Shown here: piece after piece, positions 53,101 to 63,790 of the stretch | How positions within the stretch are numbered: the first letter of the stretch is position 1 | How the letters are laid out: each line of letters opens with the position of its first letter | From: Smallanthus sonchifolius | Taxonomy: Eukaryota; Streptophyta; Magnoliopsida; Asterales; Asteraceae | Direction of reading: 5' to 3' | Assembly (NCBI GenBank): GCA_023525975.1 | Contig: CM042039.1 | Span: 13,484,501-13,548,500 of the forward strand | DNA length: 64,000 nt | Program-made: the position numbers and the translations under genes | Notes under the pieces: generated by a model | Database searches by the model: none | What the model saw: the letters and a program-made list of their open reading frames with translations, nothing else | Told to the model about the DNA's origin: nothing

Positions 53101-54058
53101 CTTAATTTTGATCTATTAGATTTTGGTTATGCTTTCTATATCCCAACACTTTATCTATGCAGGCTTGAGAGCAAAGATGTTCATATACCTGAGGGGGTAT
53201 CTCAGTGTTGACTACCATGAGAGCTTGGTTGTTGGCAGATATATCTTCAAACTGAAAGCTCAATTCAAAGTTAGCTGTTCCAACTTGTTCAGCTGCACAG
53301 GCTGCAGTTTGAGCAAGTGGAATGTTCTGACCTGCTTGACCTTGATGTGTTTGTCTTGGTTGAGCAGCAACTGGGTTTGCCTTTGGTGCTTTAAATTCTC
53401 TGGAAAAGTGACCGAGTTGATTACAGTTGTAACATCTTAACTTGCTCTTGTCCAGGCCCACTCTGGTGTTTGAACTATTGCTTGGAACAAGTCTTCCATT
53501 TCTTGAGTAGAATCGTGTTGCTCTGAGAGAAACATAGCATAAGAATGTTGTATGTCTATTTCTTCTAGATCATCTGGATGAAAGTACTTCGGATCTTCTT
53601 TGATAAAGGACATATTGCTTGGGGTATAAGAGACAAAGGCAGCAGAGTTGAGATTTGAGGAGGAGCTTCAAGAAGGAATGGTGAGTTGTTAACTTGTGAG
53701 GTGGGTGTTTGAGGATGTGTGACAATAGTAGGATAGTAGTTGCTTGAGCTTGGAAGTGAATGGTCACAGTGTAATGCAGAGGAGGTGGTGGAAGATGAGG
53801 GTAAAGATGGATAACCTGATTTTCTATCTCTAGCTTGAATCATTTCCAGCTCATTTGTCTTTAACATACCAAGAAGCTCAGTCATTGTGAGAGTCTTCAA
53901 GTTTTTAGTTCTTCAAATTGACACTTTGTAAAGTGTCCAGCAACTTGGAAGAGATCTGATAAACTTCTTGAGGATATCTTCATTCTATAACTTGACCTTA
54001 GAACACTACAGCTCACCCACAAGATAAGTGTGCATGTTGTACTGAGTTGTTAGAGACT
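53101..54058 (-). pseudogene. Gag middle region of E5, left of solo LTR
   Basis: After the E8 insertion gag resumes with GESLTTQYNMHTYLVGEL, DILKKFIRSLPSCWTLYKVS, and LKTLTMTELLGMLKTNELEMIQAR (53835-53895). The first knuckle, CYNCNQLGHFSREF (about 53385-53430), has Phe in place of the last Cys. A Q/A-rich segment with HLCSQACIDKVLGYRKHNQ follows. Frame changes occur near 53900 and 53560. Confidence 0.87.
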
Positions 54059-55570
54059 CACCATGTCACACCCCGATCGGCGGCGGATTATACGCCGGGG
54101 CTGACGCGGTTGTTCATAAGCACATGATCATATATTAAATATGATAATATTTATTATTCGAATTAAAAGCATCAGTTACAATTGAAAATAAGAGTTCAAA
54201 CATAGCATGAGTTAAATTCATTTTTTATTAAAGCTAGGTCCATAGTCCTATGTGATCATGTAGTGTCCTCAAACTGGTGGACTTGAAACATGTGAGTAAA
54301 TGTCAACTACAAGTAGTTAGTGAGTAACATAGGTTTTGAGACCAAACAAGAGTTGTAAAAATGACTTGAATTTCAATATGTTCTAAGCATAACTAAGGCA
54401 TAAATGTGAAAACATACAAGGTTCTAAGCGTACAATCAAACCGTAGTAAATGGAAAACTGGTAAATACAATCCAACTTATTGTGTTTTGGAAAAAGTAGA
54501 AATATTGTATACACAAAACCCGCCAAGGTTTGTGTTAAGTATGGTATCGGTTTCCCATATAAATGATCATAAAAGGTACTGCCTTAGGCCTACCTCGTAA
54601 GTTAATGATTGTACTAAACATGAACACATATATGGTCGCCAAGTAGTTTAAGACATAAAGCACATAGTCATTAGCATGAGAACAATGGTACTCTAAATTC
54701 AATGTACGTCTAAATGGTATTAAGAATATTTTGGGACTTTAGGGTTTCATGGGGGTTTGAGACTTGAGCATAGGGTTTGTGTAAGTTTTGTAGGAAAATA
54801 TATGTATTTGTAACGCTAAAATGTTTGGACTTCATTCGTATAACAATTAGATAAAGGGAAGAAAAGATTAAATAGTATTACATTTGATTGGCTAAATAAA
54901 CAAATGGTGGTATGGAAACTAATGTATTTGGATTTATTTATACAATCATTTATAAAATAGAAAAAGGTTTAATTAAATTCATTTTATGTAAATAAAAGGA
55001 TTAATTTCTCATTTGAACTATTAGTTAATGTAGATAAAATGGTTAATTAATCCATTAATTAATATAATTGTAATGGTTAATTAATTAGTGTAACTCAAAT
55101 GGTTAATCAATCTATTTTTAGTCATTTTAAATAAATTGATTAATTAATCTATTAAAAAAGACTAAATAGGTTTTAAACAGAAATAATTGGACTGTATATA
55201 AATTAATTATTTAACATAATTATTTAGGTATTTATAAGTCTAAAAGTATTTAAATAATTATTGTTACCATAATAAATATTTATAAGTTTAAAAGAGTTTA
55301 ATAATGTTCAAACATATAATTAAAATTTATGAAATAACATATAAATAAATAACATAATTAAATTTGCCAAAACAAATCATTTTCATTATTTATTTATGAA
55401 TTTAAAATGCCTTATAATATGTTTTTAATTAAAATAAAATAAATAAATATTATTTTTATTATTTATGTGTTTAAAACTTTCAGAATATACTTATAAAATT
55501 TAAATTGGAATTTTTAAATATGAAATAATGTGTTAAAATAATAAAAGGAAATAATTCCAAAAACAAAAAA

Positions 55571-55652
55571 CGGTGGACAGGACTTGAACCCGCGCCACTT
55601 CCGGGTCACACACATGCGCACACACTAACCATCAAACCAGGGCTTATGCCTT
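55571..55652 (-). other. tRNA-like segment in LTR B
   Basis: On the minus strand TGGTTTGATGG (A-box-like) is followed about 38 bases later by GGGTTCAAGTCC, a perfect B-box match. I see no acceptor stem. A second B box, AGGTTCGAGACC, lies on the minus strand at about 56180-56200. Confidence 0.5.
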
Positions 55653-56536
55653 GGTCTGAAACCGACGCGAAATTCTTTTAAAACACAAGCCCCAAGTCTC
55701 ATTCTTCCCCAATATACACCCGTAACCCTAGCCATCAAATTACTCCGATTGGCAATCGATTCGAACTCGAAACCATAGGGCTTTCGATCTAGGGTCTGAA
55801 ACGAACTTATTGGCTCTGAGTTTACCTGGAATGGTGGAGTATGGAGTGAGGACAACTCGACGAACAACGGCGTGTTCTTCGACGGGTTTGGGTGTTTAAA
55901 GAGATGTAATTGAAGCAATTGAAGTAGCGAGTAGTTCGTAGTTTGTCTTGTTAATGATCACATGTTCCGATTTATAGCCAATTCATACTACATTGATCGG
56001 TCAAGTAAATGATTTGGAGTGGGGCTATCGGTTAAGAATTCATCCTTGATTAGTTAATGAAAAGAAAATTAACTCCTAGTAGTGGGTCAATTAATGGGTT
56101 TAAACATATTGTCGGTTTCAATTTCATGCGAAAACATCACATTTACGAGTTAGGGATTATAGTTTGAAAACCGGTGGTCGCGGGTCTCGAACCTGTGACC
56201 GGTTTGGGGAAAAGAAATTTGGAAAATGGCAGAATAGGTCCTTCAGGTTTAACTAGTTATCATTTTATGTATAAACTTTAGTTTAAGTTTTAGAATTAAC
56301 CATTTGAACCCTGTACTTTTTATAAAACATAATTTTATTAAATCTTATAATTTTTATAAAATCTAACAAATTGTTATATTATAATTAAATGTTATAAATA
56401 TAAAAATATAATTTATTAAATAAATTTTTATTCTTATTAAAACAATATAAATCCTAAGTTTTATACAATTTATAGTTTGACTTTTGTAAATTATATATTT
56501 ATAGAATATATATATTATAGGTTTAGAAGTAACTTA

Positions 56537-56539
<3 letters not shown>

Positions 56540-56579
<40 letters not shown>
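56540..56579. repeat. (AT)n microsatellite in LTR B
   Basis: An AT run of about 40 bases lies near the start of the LTR on the minus strand. Confidence 0.95.
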
Positions 56580-56585
<6 letters not shown>

Positions 56586-56809
56586 TATTTCATAGAATAA
56601 TAACAATTATATAAACCTTTATATAAATATTTGTTACTCTTGAATTTGAAATAATAGCACTCAATATATGTATGTATGCACACTCATGAATCGTAATGGA
56701 AAAATAGGATAATTTATTGAGATGAATTGATGCAAACCACATGAAAATGAAATTTCATGTGCCGAAAAATGTAAAATGAAGGCCGGAATTTCCTGGGGAT
56801 TACACACCA

Positions 56810-57236
56810 TCTTTGTATACAAAGTTTTCATATTGTTGCCTCAAAATGTCTCTTATGTTATCATTAACTTCTTCAGAAACATCTTCTCAAGAGTTTTCCA
56901 TAGCTCTTTAGCAGTCTTGTATTCTCTGAAGTTGTAAAACACTTCATTTGGTAGACACATTTGTATAACTCCTAGAGCTTTAAAGTCTACCTCCGTCTTT
57001 TTAATATCTTCCTCATAATATTTTGAAGCTTCTTTAGGGGTGAATGGACATCTGGAATCAGCAGAGGCCACCATAGGCACATAAGGACCATCGATTATCG
57101 ATCTCCACATTCCATATTCTTGATAGCAAAAGAAGCTTTCCATTATGTTTTTCCACAGGCCATAATCTTCCCCAGACACCGGTCTTGGTGGTCTGTGAAG
57201 GCTTCCAATATCATCAAATCTAGTATTTTGTGTCAC
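56810..57236 (-). pseudogene. Gag N-terminal part of E5
   Basis: The ATG at 57236 (MTQNTRFDDIGSLHRPPRPV) lies about 95 bases after the PBS. The copia gag motifs YGLWKNIMESFF, MWRSIIDGPYVPM, LPNEVFYNFREYKTAKELWKTLEKMF are intact in one frame to 56853. A lost base near 56885 then shifts into SEEVNDNIRDILRQQYENFVY. Gag continues at 54058 on the far side of solo LTR E8. Confidence 0.9.
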
Positions 57237-57329
57237 ACTTTGGATAGATGTTTTAGCGGCAAAGAGATAATAGTAACAGAACGAGAGAGTGATTAAACAA
57301 GTGTGAGTTTGCTTAATCTAAAAGCCAAA

Positions 57330-57341
57330 GCTCTGATACCA
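57330..57341 (-). other. Primer-binding site of E5 (tRNA-iMet)
   Basis: The minus strand reads TGGTATCAGAGC. The LTR expected beside it is missing; Athila noncoding sequence starts within a few bases. Confidence 0.9.
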
Positions 57342-57344
57342 CTT

Positions 57345-59007
57345 AGTTGAAAAAGTTGAAAATTTTGAGTTGAAAAAGTTGAAAATTTTTCTATGGTAAA
57401 AAACTCAAAAATCGTCTAAACATTCTGTTAACAACATGCCCTCGCGGTACGCGAAAGACCAAGGGAAGGTCTTCGCGACACACGAGGGATTCCCTATTTT
57501 GGTCGGCTGAGTTATCACTAGAGTGGAGTCCTGGTCTTCACGACACGCGAGGGACCTGAAAGTTGCCATTTTTTTCCTATTTTTCATTTTTGTAATTTTT
57601 GAGTCGTGACGAGTCTGTCGGGTCTTTTAATTTCTTTTGAGTCCTTATATAGAGTTGATATGATGCTTGTGAGTGTGTTTCGAGCTTAATTTTGCAGGTT
57701 TGGATTTAATTTCCCGTACGCACTCTCCATTCGGGGGACGATAGTTCGACGTTGACGATTCGTTTGTACACGGCAGCGCACTTGCACATGTAGCACACGA
57801 TCGAGAATGAAATGCTATACGATCGTATAATCAGCTAAGTTTTTTCTTAATTTTTGTATTTTTTTTTGTTTTAGAGTCGTTGTTCCTACATTGAGGACAA
57901 TGTCGAGTTTAAATGTGGGGAGGGGAGACCTTAGTCCAGGTCTGCTGTTTGAGTCTTTTGAGTCAAAAAAATTCAGAAAATCCATAAAAATTTAAAACAT
58001 TTACAAAAATGTCCTTGGATTAGAGTTTGTGCAAACAAATGGAAGATGATAGGTAGAATCGGGAATTCTATGCACGAATTGAAGTGAAATAATAAAGCAA
58101 GAACGCATCTAATTTGTAACTTTTTGGTAGGCCCAATCGATTTGAAGAGTTTAAATATCCTGATAGTGAATCTAGCTTAAGTGGAAAATTAATTCAGGAT
58201 ATCTTGTGGGTTCTCATCTTACGGGTGTCGGTAAAGTCGAAACTGTACTATAAACAAAAAATTATAAGTTTTTAAAATTCTTTTAACACCACTTTCTTTT
58301 TATGAAAATAAATCCGAAATTTGTTGGCGCCCACATTCCATAATCCGCATCATTATATGTGCTTAACTAATTAAATTGAAAGATTAGGTTTCACCTACGT
58401 GTTACCCTCCAAGATAGGGACTTGGTTGAAACACCCATGGGCATGAACTTAAGTGATCAATGTTGGATATCTAAGTTAGGTTTATGTGTTACCCTCCGGG
58501 ATGGTTACTTGGGGGATACACCACTAAACTGAATCTTATGTACTTCATTGCTTAAAAACTGCAGCATATGTGTTACACGTCGAGTTCCAGCTTGATTGAA
58601 ACACCACTGGGTTAGGTTTATTCATAAATTGTTAATAAAAGCTCAATCATTCATCCATCGATCCATTAATAAATAATTTTCAAAAACATATAAATTCATG
58701 TTTATATAGGTGGAAAATCTATATGGTTTAACCCATGCCTAAACATGACCTTGAGATGGGATTAGGCTGAGTTGTAGCTTTCTGAGTGTGAGACACATAG
58801 ATAGACTGTTGCTTGGTAATGTATGATATTATAGATCAAGGAATTGGGGGCTCGAGAGTCGGTGGTTCAGTTTAATCAGATCAAAATATCGATTGTTACA
58901 ATTAAAGGGTTAGTATGTTTTAAGCTATAAAGTAGTAACCAAGTTTTCCGATTATGATTCCATTGCATAACTCTTTTTCAGGACGAAAAAGGTCAAGTGT
59001 GGGGATG
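57345..59007 (+). mobile_element. E9: Athila 3' noncoding region fragment
   Basis: It parallels E4 from about 19855 to 21509: GTTGAAAATTTTGAGTTG, TTCGCG inverted repeats (57440-57560), the palindrome ATACGATCGTAT (57817-57828), the hairpin ACATTGAGGACAATGT with a purine tract (57888-57923), the triple ACGTGTTACCCTCC repeats (58390-58615), and a polypurine tract (58993-59007). No ORF is credible. The rest of the element to the left is replaced by E5. Confidence 0.88.
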
Positions 59008-59300
59008 TGATATGTTGCATAATTCGTTTTATATAGGTTTTAAGTGTTTAGATTTGTATATCGAGTCTGTTTTATGTGTATTTGGTGTTCTTGAGTGTTA
59101 CAGGTTTAATGTGCTAAGTGAGCAGGAAAATACGAAGCATTAAGCAAGAGGATAGCAGCATACACGGGCCCCGGAGAAGTCAAAAGCCCGCGCGACTATT
59201 TTGGCCTTTGTGGTACGCGAAGGTTGGCAAGGTTATATTGCGATCATTGTCTTTGTCTGTCATCCGAAATGGTTTTTGGTTGACCTTGATAACGCGATCA
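59008..59300 (+). mobile_element. E9: collapsed Athila 3' LTR
   Basis: The LTR starts TGATATGTTGCATAATTC and follows the E4 LTR to GGGCCCCGGAGAAG and a TACGCGAAGG remnant near 59215. A patch (about 59232-59272) then copies the gag-like flank (TTATATTGCG, TCATCCGAAATGG), and the true LTR end TTGACCTTGATAACGCGATCA follows. About 800 bases of the LTR are missing. Confidence 0.8.
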
Positions 59301-59470
59301 CCCGTCATCGTGTCCGTCATCCGAAATGGTTATATTGCGCTCATTGTATTTGTCCTCCACATGCACAGACTTCGTGTGGTTCTGTTATTGCTGACTTTCT
59401 TCTATTCGTGCTAAGTTACCCGACGGTCGGCCTCTACGACCGGTTCGACCACCGGTATGACCACCTCTTT
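59298..59470 (-). pseudogene. Gag-like N-terminal peptide, copy 2, cut by LTR C
   Basis: This is the second copy of the peptide at 29865-30050, read on the minus strand: the R/G segment HTGGRTGRRGRPSGN, then ARIEESQQ, a stop, and HTKSVHVEDKYNERNITISD. Its start codon side is cut at 59471 by LTR C. The TGA at its end again lies on the final bases of the Athila LTR. Confidence 0.5.
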
Positions 59471-60760
59471 TGTCATACCCTCAATTTAATTCACTTAATA
59501 AATAAATTAGAGTTGCAACGATTGGTACATTACACAACATCGGAAGCTAAATAAAGACTTCTAAATATGTTGAGCACCCTGTCTTCATCTTATAAGGGTT
59601 TAATCCAAATGTTTAACCTATTCCAACTGTGTCGTAGCTATGTATTACCTGAAAAACATGCTCAAAAATGTCAACGCAATGTTGGTGAGTTCACACGTTT
59701 TAAATGAATACAATTGACAAATCATTTGCACGAAATCGTTTGGCAAAAACCATTTATATGAAATCTTTCGGCAAAAACCATTTGTACGAAATCCTTCGAC
59801 AAAACCATTTGCACGAAATTGTTTGACAAAACTGTTTGTACGGGTACTATTGACAAAATCCTTTGCTCGAAATTTACGGGCAAAAACCATTGATACGTAT
59901 ACCATTGGCAAAACCCGTGTCTCAAAATTGACTGACAAAACCATTGATACGTATACCATTAGCGAAATCATTTGCTCGAAACTTACTTTATGCATATGAT
60001 AAACAAAACAAGTTGGCGGTTGATTCATCGAACTCTAGCTAGCACTTACGAATTATGTGATGCACAAGCCTATAACCAAACCTTTAACGAATTCTTGAAT
60101 TTTGCCCTAGCCCATTGTACCTTTAAACAATGATAAGCAATAAGACCTAATATGCAATCATTTGACTTGCTGGTCAGGTTAGCGCGACTAACCATGATTG
60201 GGGTGTCAACCCGAATAGTACTAGTCATATTGATCTATGGCTAAGTCCATAGCTAATGGTTATAGCTCGAAATACTGAGGACCTTTATGTGTTAACTCAT
60301 GCACACAAGTGAATCAGATGCTTGTTTCTCGTTTTCTAGTTATCATACCATTTGAATTTAACATGTTTTTTCCCTCAAATATAGAAAATAGTAAAAAGGG
60401 GCCGTGAAACTCACCTGAAAATGTTGCGGTAAACCGTATTGCTCGAATAAGTGACAATGTTGGGTGTACATCCTACTTGAGTCCCAGGATACACATAGAT
60501 ATTATGGAATATATGGACTACCCTATATTCCATATAAACGTGTCAATATATTTTTCAATGCACAAATAGAATTATGTCCTAAGTCTATATGCTCTTTGTT
60601 TAGCTTCATGTTGCCGACACGTCTCTCAAAGTCTAGTTAATAGCGCTCGTGTATATAATAATTATTCATGAAAATAAAATATACATATAGGTTCTCCGAA
60701 CCATAATGAGATGTTCGTATATAGAAACGTTGTTCTTTACCTCGAAGCATTTAATATAGG

Positions 60761-60763
<3 letters not shown>

Positions 60764-60801
<38 letters not shown>
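60764..60801. repeat. (AT)n microsatellite in LTR C
   Basis: A long AT dinucleotide run lies in LTR C. Confidence 0.95.
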
Positions 60802-60804
<3 letters not shown>

Positions 60805-61245
60805 ACTAATCACATATAAAATATTGAATTTAATATCCAAATATGATTTTTAAGTTGTACATATTTTAAGTATTTATTAAATAGTGTGTTAAGTATAAAT
60901 ATCATATCATGTAAGACCTTATAACCCAATTGTAAAAACCGTATTATTTGCCCTAATCTCGTATATAAAAGCTCCTCCAATGTTCATCATACTAAATGGT
61001 TTGTCATTTATTTAAATAAAAATGATAAATATAATTTCTCTGTAATGAGATATTTACAGTTGGTAAAATTTGTTTGAAAAGTAATTTATAAATAACTCGC
61101 TAGTGTAGATAAGGAAAACGTTACCATTGTTATTAATTGTTATGTTACTCGACTTATACATGAAAGCATTGTTTATTACAGTAATGATAATATTATTAGC
61201 ATTTCCAAAAAAGATAGTAATATATATATATATATATATATATAT

Positions 61246-62307
61246 GGTGAAGTTCATAAGAAAACTAACATTTATAAAGAGAACTAGAGAACTCCTCTTT
61301 AAAAATAAAAAAAATAATAAAAAATGATAACTCAAAATATAAATCAAAAACTAAAAAAGTGGTTCGGAGATCTTGTTTCCCACGTCATCCTCGTTCCAAA
61401 ATAATAAAAATAAAATAAAAAACTCAAAAAAATAGTTCGTTTAGCTTTATGGTTTAGTTTTTGGGTATAGTTTAGCTTTAGGTTAGGTTTTTGGAGGGGG
61501 AGGGGGTTTAGGTTTTTTAGGGGTGGGTGGGGGGTTTAGGTTTTTCGGGGGGTGGGTGCGGTGGGTTAGGTTTTTGTGTGGGGGTGGGGTGGGGGGTTAG
61601 GTTTTTGTGTGGGGGTGGGGTGGGGTGAGGGGTTTAGTTTTTTGGGGTGGGTTAGGTTTTTGGGGTGGTACTACACATATGTAATATTACGTTTAGGGTT
61701 AGGTTTTTTAGGGTAAGGGGTGGGTGCGGTGGGTTTAGGTTTTTGGGTGGGGGTGGGTGGGTTTAGGTTTTTGAGTGGGGGTGGTGGGTTTAGGTTTTTG
61801 GGTGTGGTGGGTGGGGGGTTTAGGTTTTTGGGTGGGGTGGGTGGGGGGTTTAGGTTTTTGGGTGGGGGGAGTGGTGGGTTTAGAATTTTGGGGGTGGGTG
61901 TGGGGGGTTTAGGTTTTTGGGTGGGGTGGGGTGGGGGTTTAGGTTTTTGAGTGGGTGGGGGTGGGGGTTTAGGTTTTTGAGTGGGTGGGGGTTTAGGTTT
62001 TTGGGGGTGTGTTAGGTTTTTGGGGTGATTCTACACATATGCAATATTGAAAATAATAGGAAAAAAAACGACGAGTTAATTATTATTTTTTATAACATTA
62101 CTTATACTCAAAAGAAAGATAAAGAAATTCTTGATTTAATGGTAAAAATTTAAAAAAAAATAATAACGTATGCAAAAGATACAAATGTTTAAAGATTTAT
62201 ATATTTTAAGTTCTAATTTTACCCTTCCTTTTTTAAAATTCCACCCTTTTTTTCTTAGTGGTTCTCTAGTTCTCTCATTAAAGTGAGTTCTCTCATGAAC
62301 TCAACCC
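61246..62307. mobile_element. E11: non-autonomous TIR DNA transposon
   Basis: The left end GGTGAAGTTCATAAGAAAAC and the inverted right end GGGTTGAGTTCATGAGAGAA are related over about 50 bases each, including AGAGAACTAGAGAAC. Both sides are (AT) runs, so a 9-bp duplication TATATATAT fits but cannot be told from the microsatellite. There is no transposase; the middle is a G-rich minisatellite plus AT-rich DNA. TIR length and possible 9-bp duplication suggest a Mutator-like derivative, with low certainty. Confidence 0.65.
61478..62030 (+). repeat. G-rich telomere-like minisatellite in E11
   Basis: Roughly 20 units of GGGTTTAGGTTTTTGGGTGG-type sequence, about 25-35 bases each, fill the element. 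The words TTTAGG and GGGTTTAG recall the plant telomere repeat TTTAGGG but with long G and T runs. A block TTTTGGGGTGxTxCTACACATATG occurs at about 61657-61681 and again at 62018-62042. The open frame of G/F/R/L residues at 61720-61950 is a product of the repeat, not a gene. Confidence 0.9.
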
Positions 62308-63002
62308 TATATATATATATATATATATACATATACATACACTCAACGAAACTATTGCTTGATATTGCAATTAGTAAGTTTATAACAAAACTAGTTGTGT
62401 ACGTATATATCATAGTTTTGTAAGCTCGTTTCAAGAAATATACCTATTATATCACAATATAATTGTCGTCCGGTGTGAACAAAATTGTATAATTATAAAT
62501 AAATTGAGTATGCATAAACGTATTTTATAAGAAAATATGACTATTGTGCACGGTAATTATACATATACGTGTTATAATGAAATATAACATGTTATTTAAT
62601 CTAAATCGAAATATATTTTCATATATATGTATGAACAACTTGATAAGGTTATTCGTTATTTCGTGATAATAGTAATTTGTTCATAACATGTTTAACACAT
62701 AATATTTTTAAACCAAGTCACCAACCAAAATTAACGACAACACTTAATCTTTATTAATAGTCACGGTTTGTACATTTAATATTTATACACGCACAATTAT
62801 ATATATAACTACAACCGATATTCCGTTATATCAAAATATTAATAAGGCATTTATTTTATCCAATCAATCGTACGTTTATTAGAATAGAAGTATCTATAAA
62901 TACGTTTTGCATTTCCCGTTCATATTAACACCTCATTGATCGCTCCCGTTTCGTTTTCATCTCACACTTGTTAGTTTTAATATCTTATTGATGATGAAAA
63001 TG

Positions 63003-63007
<5 letters not shown>

Positions 63008-63038
<31 letters not shown>
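63008..63038. repeat. (AT)n microsatellite in LTR C, second
   Basis: An AT dinucleotide run of about 30 bases, close to the GC-rich block of the LTR. Confidence 0.95.
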
Positions 63039-63041
<3 letters not shown>

Positions 63042-63230
63042 AAGTTTTTAGCGCGCGTTAATACCTTTCATATGTTTCGTCTACAACGCATCCTAAACCT
63101 CACGGCGTACGTATTTGATAATGTTTGACTGAGTTTAACTTGTTCGGCCAGCGTTGACTTTAAATGACCAGCTTTGACCAAATTTGACCATGACTCGGGA
63201 CGCCGTAATCTGTCTAAAAACCCGTGTTCA

Positions 63231-63275
63231 ACACCCGGGATTGAAACCCGGCCACCAAATCAACTAGATCTAATA
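63231..63275 (-). other. tRNA-like T-arm in LTR C
   Basis: The minus strand reads CCGGGTTTCAATCCCGG, a 5-bp stem closing a 7-base TTTCAAT loop, just as in a tRNA T-arm. Upstream bases (TAGTTGATTTGGTGG) only weakly resemble other tRNA parts. Confidence 0.55.
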
Positions 63276-63329
63276 CAAAAACGACTAACTCTCCAAATAT
63301 TAGCCTAATACTTCAAACGAACCTTCATC

Positions 63330-63790
63330 ATTGTAGATCGGGATGATCGAGCACACTACAAGACGAGTTCTGGTCGCCAGAGTTTCGCCGCAACCTTGAA
63401 TAGAACTCACCGGATACACGTACCTCTCCGAAAAAACGAATCTGGCCTGAATGACGAGCACCATCGCCGGGAAACGGGTTTGGTCGTGTTTGCGATGGAA
63501 ACAATATCTCAGGCGGGTGTGGCCATGTCACACCTCAACCTCCGTCTAACAACACCCAAAACCCGTCGTCCTCACAGAAAACCATACCCTCCGGAGAAAC
63601 GAGGTCAAAACCCTAGGTCGTCGAGGGGGGGGGGGGGTGGCCGTCTCTCTCTCAGAACCGCAGTTGACATCATCTTCTTCTTTCTCCCGGACATCGACAT
63701 CGTCTTCTTCCACCTGAGGCCGCCGTCGTGACGGCCGGAGGAGCCGCCGGAACGGGAGGCCGGCTCCCCCTTCTCCCTCTTTCTCCTTCC
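63330..63790. other. GC-rich block of LTR C with poly-G run
   Basis: CpG-rich sequence with a run of 13 G near 63627-63639 and CTCTCTCT stretches. It probably is the transcribed start of the LTR (minus strand). Frames on both strands (63328-63531, 63396-63731) lack recognisable domains and are low-complexity. Confidence 0.5.

Larger units (their letters stand above)
54064..56804 (-). mobile_element. E8: solo long gypsy LTR (LTR B), 2741 bp
   Basis: On the minus strand it starts TGTAATCCCCAGGAAATT at 56804 and ends GGGTGTGACA at 54064. It is flanked by the 5-bp duplication CACCA (54059-54063 and 56805-56809), within E5 gag codons for Y-K-D-G-E-S. No PBS or internal region adjoins it, so it is a solo LTR left by recombination. 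It is related to LTRs A and C: the block ATGTCAACTACAAGTAGTTAG near 54300 matches those at 2960 and 59668. It holds an (AT) run (56540-56579) and two tRNA-like B boxes. Confidence 0.93.
30284..57341 (-). mobile_element. E5: SIRE/Maximus-like copia element, hosting E6-E8
   Basis: On the minus strand the order is PBS (57330-57341), gag, nucleocapsid with several zinc knuckles, protease, integrase, RT, RNase H, a long extra ORF, and a probable 3' LTR (30284-30907). The extra ORF after pol and long gag fit the SIRE/Maximus lineage. Gag is split by solo LTR E8 (54064-56804) and integrase by E6 (38260-50270). The 5' LTR is absent: right of the PBS the sequence is Athila 3' noncoding DNA. Without inserts the element would be about 12.3 kb. 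Confidence 0.85.

Noticed and set aside
55571..55652. Possible tRNA gene
   Set aside because: A and B boxes are present, but I could not find an acceptor stem or an anticodon arm, and the segment is inside an LTR.
61720..61950. Glycine-rich ORF (GGFRFLGG repeats)
   Set aside because: It is a translation of the G-rich minisatellite; unit length changes would break it in any real gene.
61478..62030. Interstitial telomere
   Set aside because: The units are not TTTAGGG and vary in length; terminal inverted repeats show the array is transposon cargo.
63328..63731. Overlapping GC-rich frames on both strands near the right edge
   Set aside because: They are low-complexity, lie in LTR C, and correspond to the transcribed GC block rather than a host exon; no splice or domain evidence.
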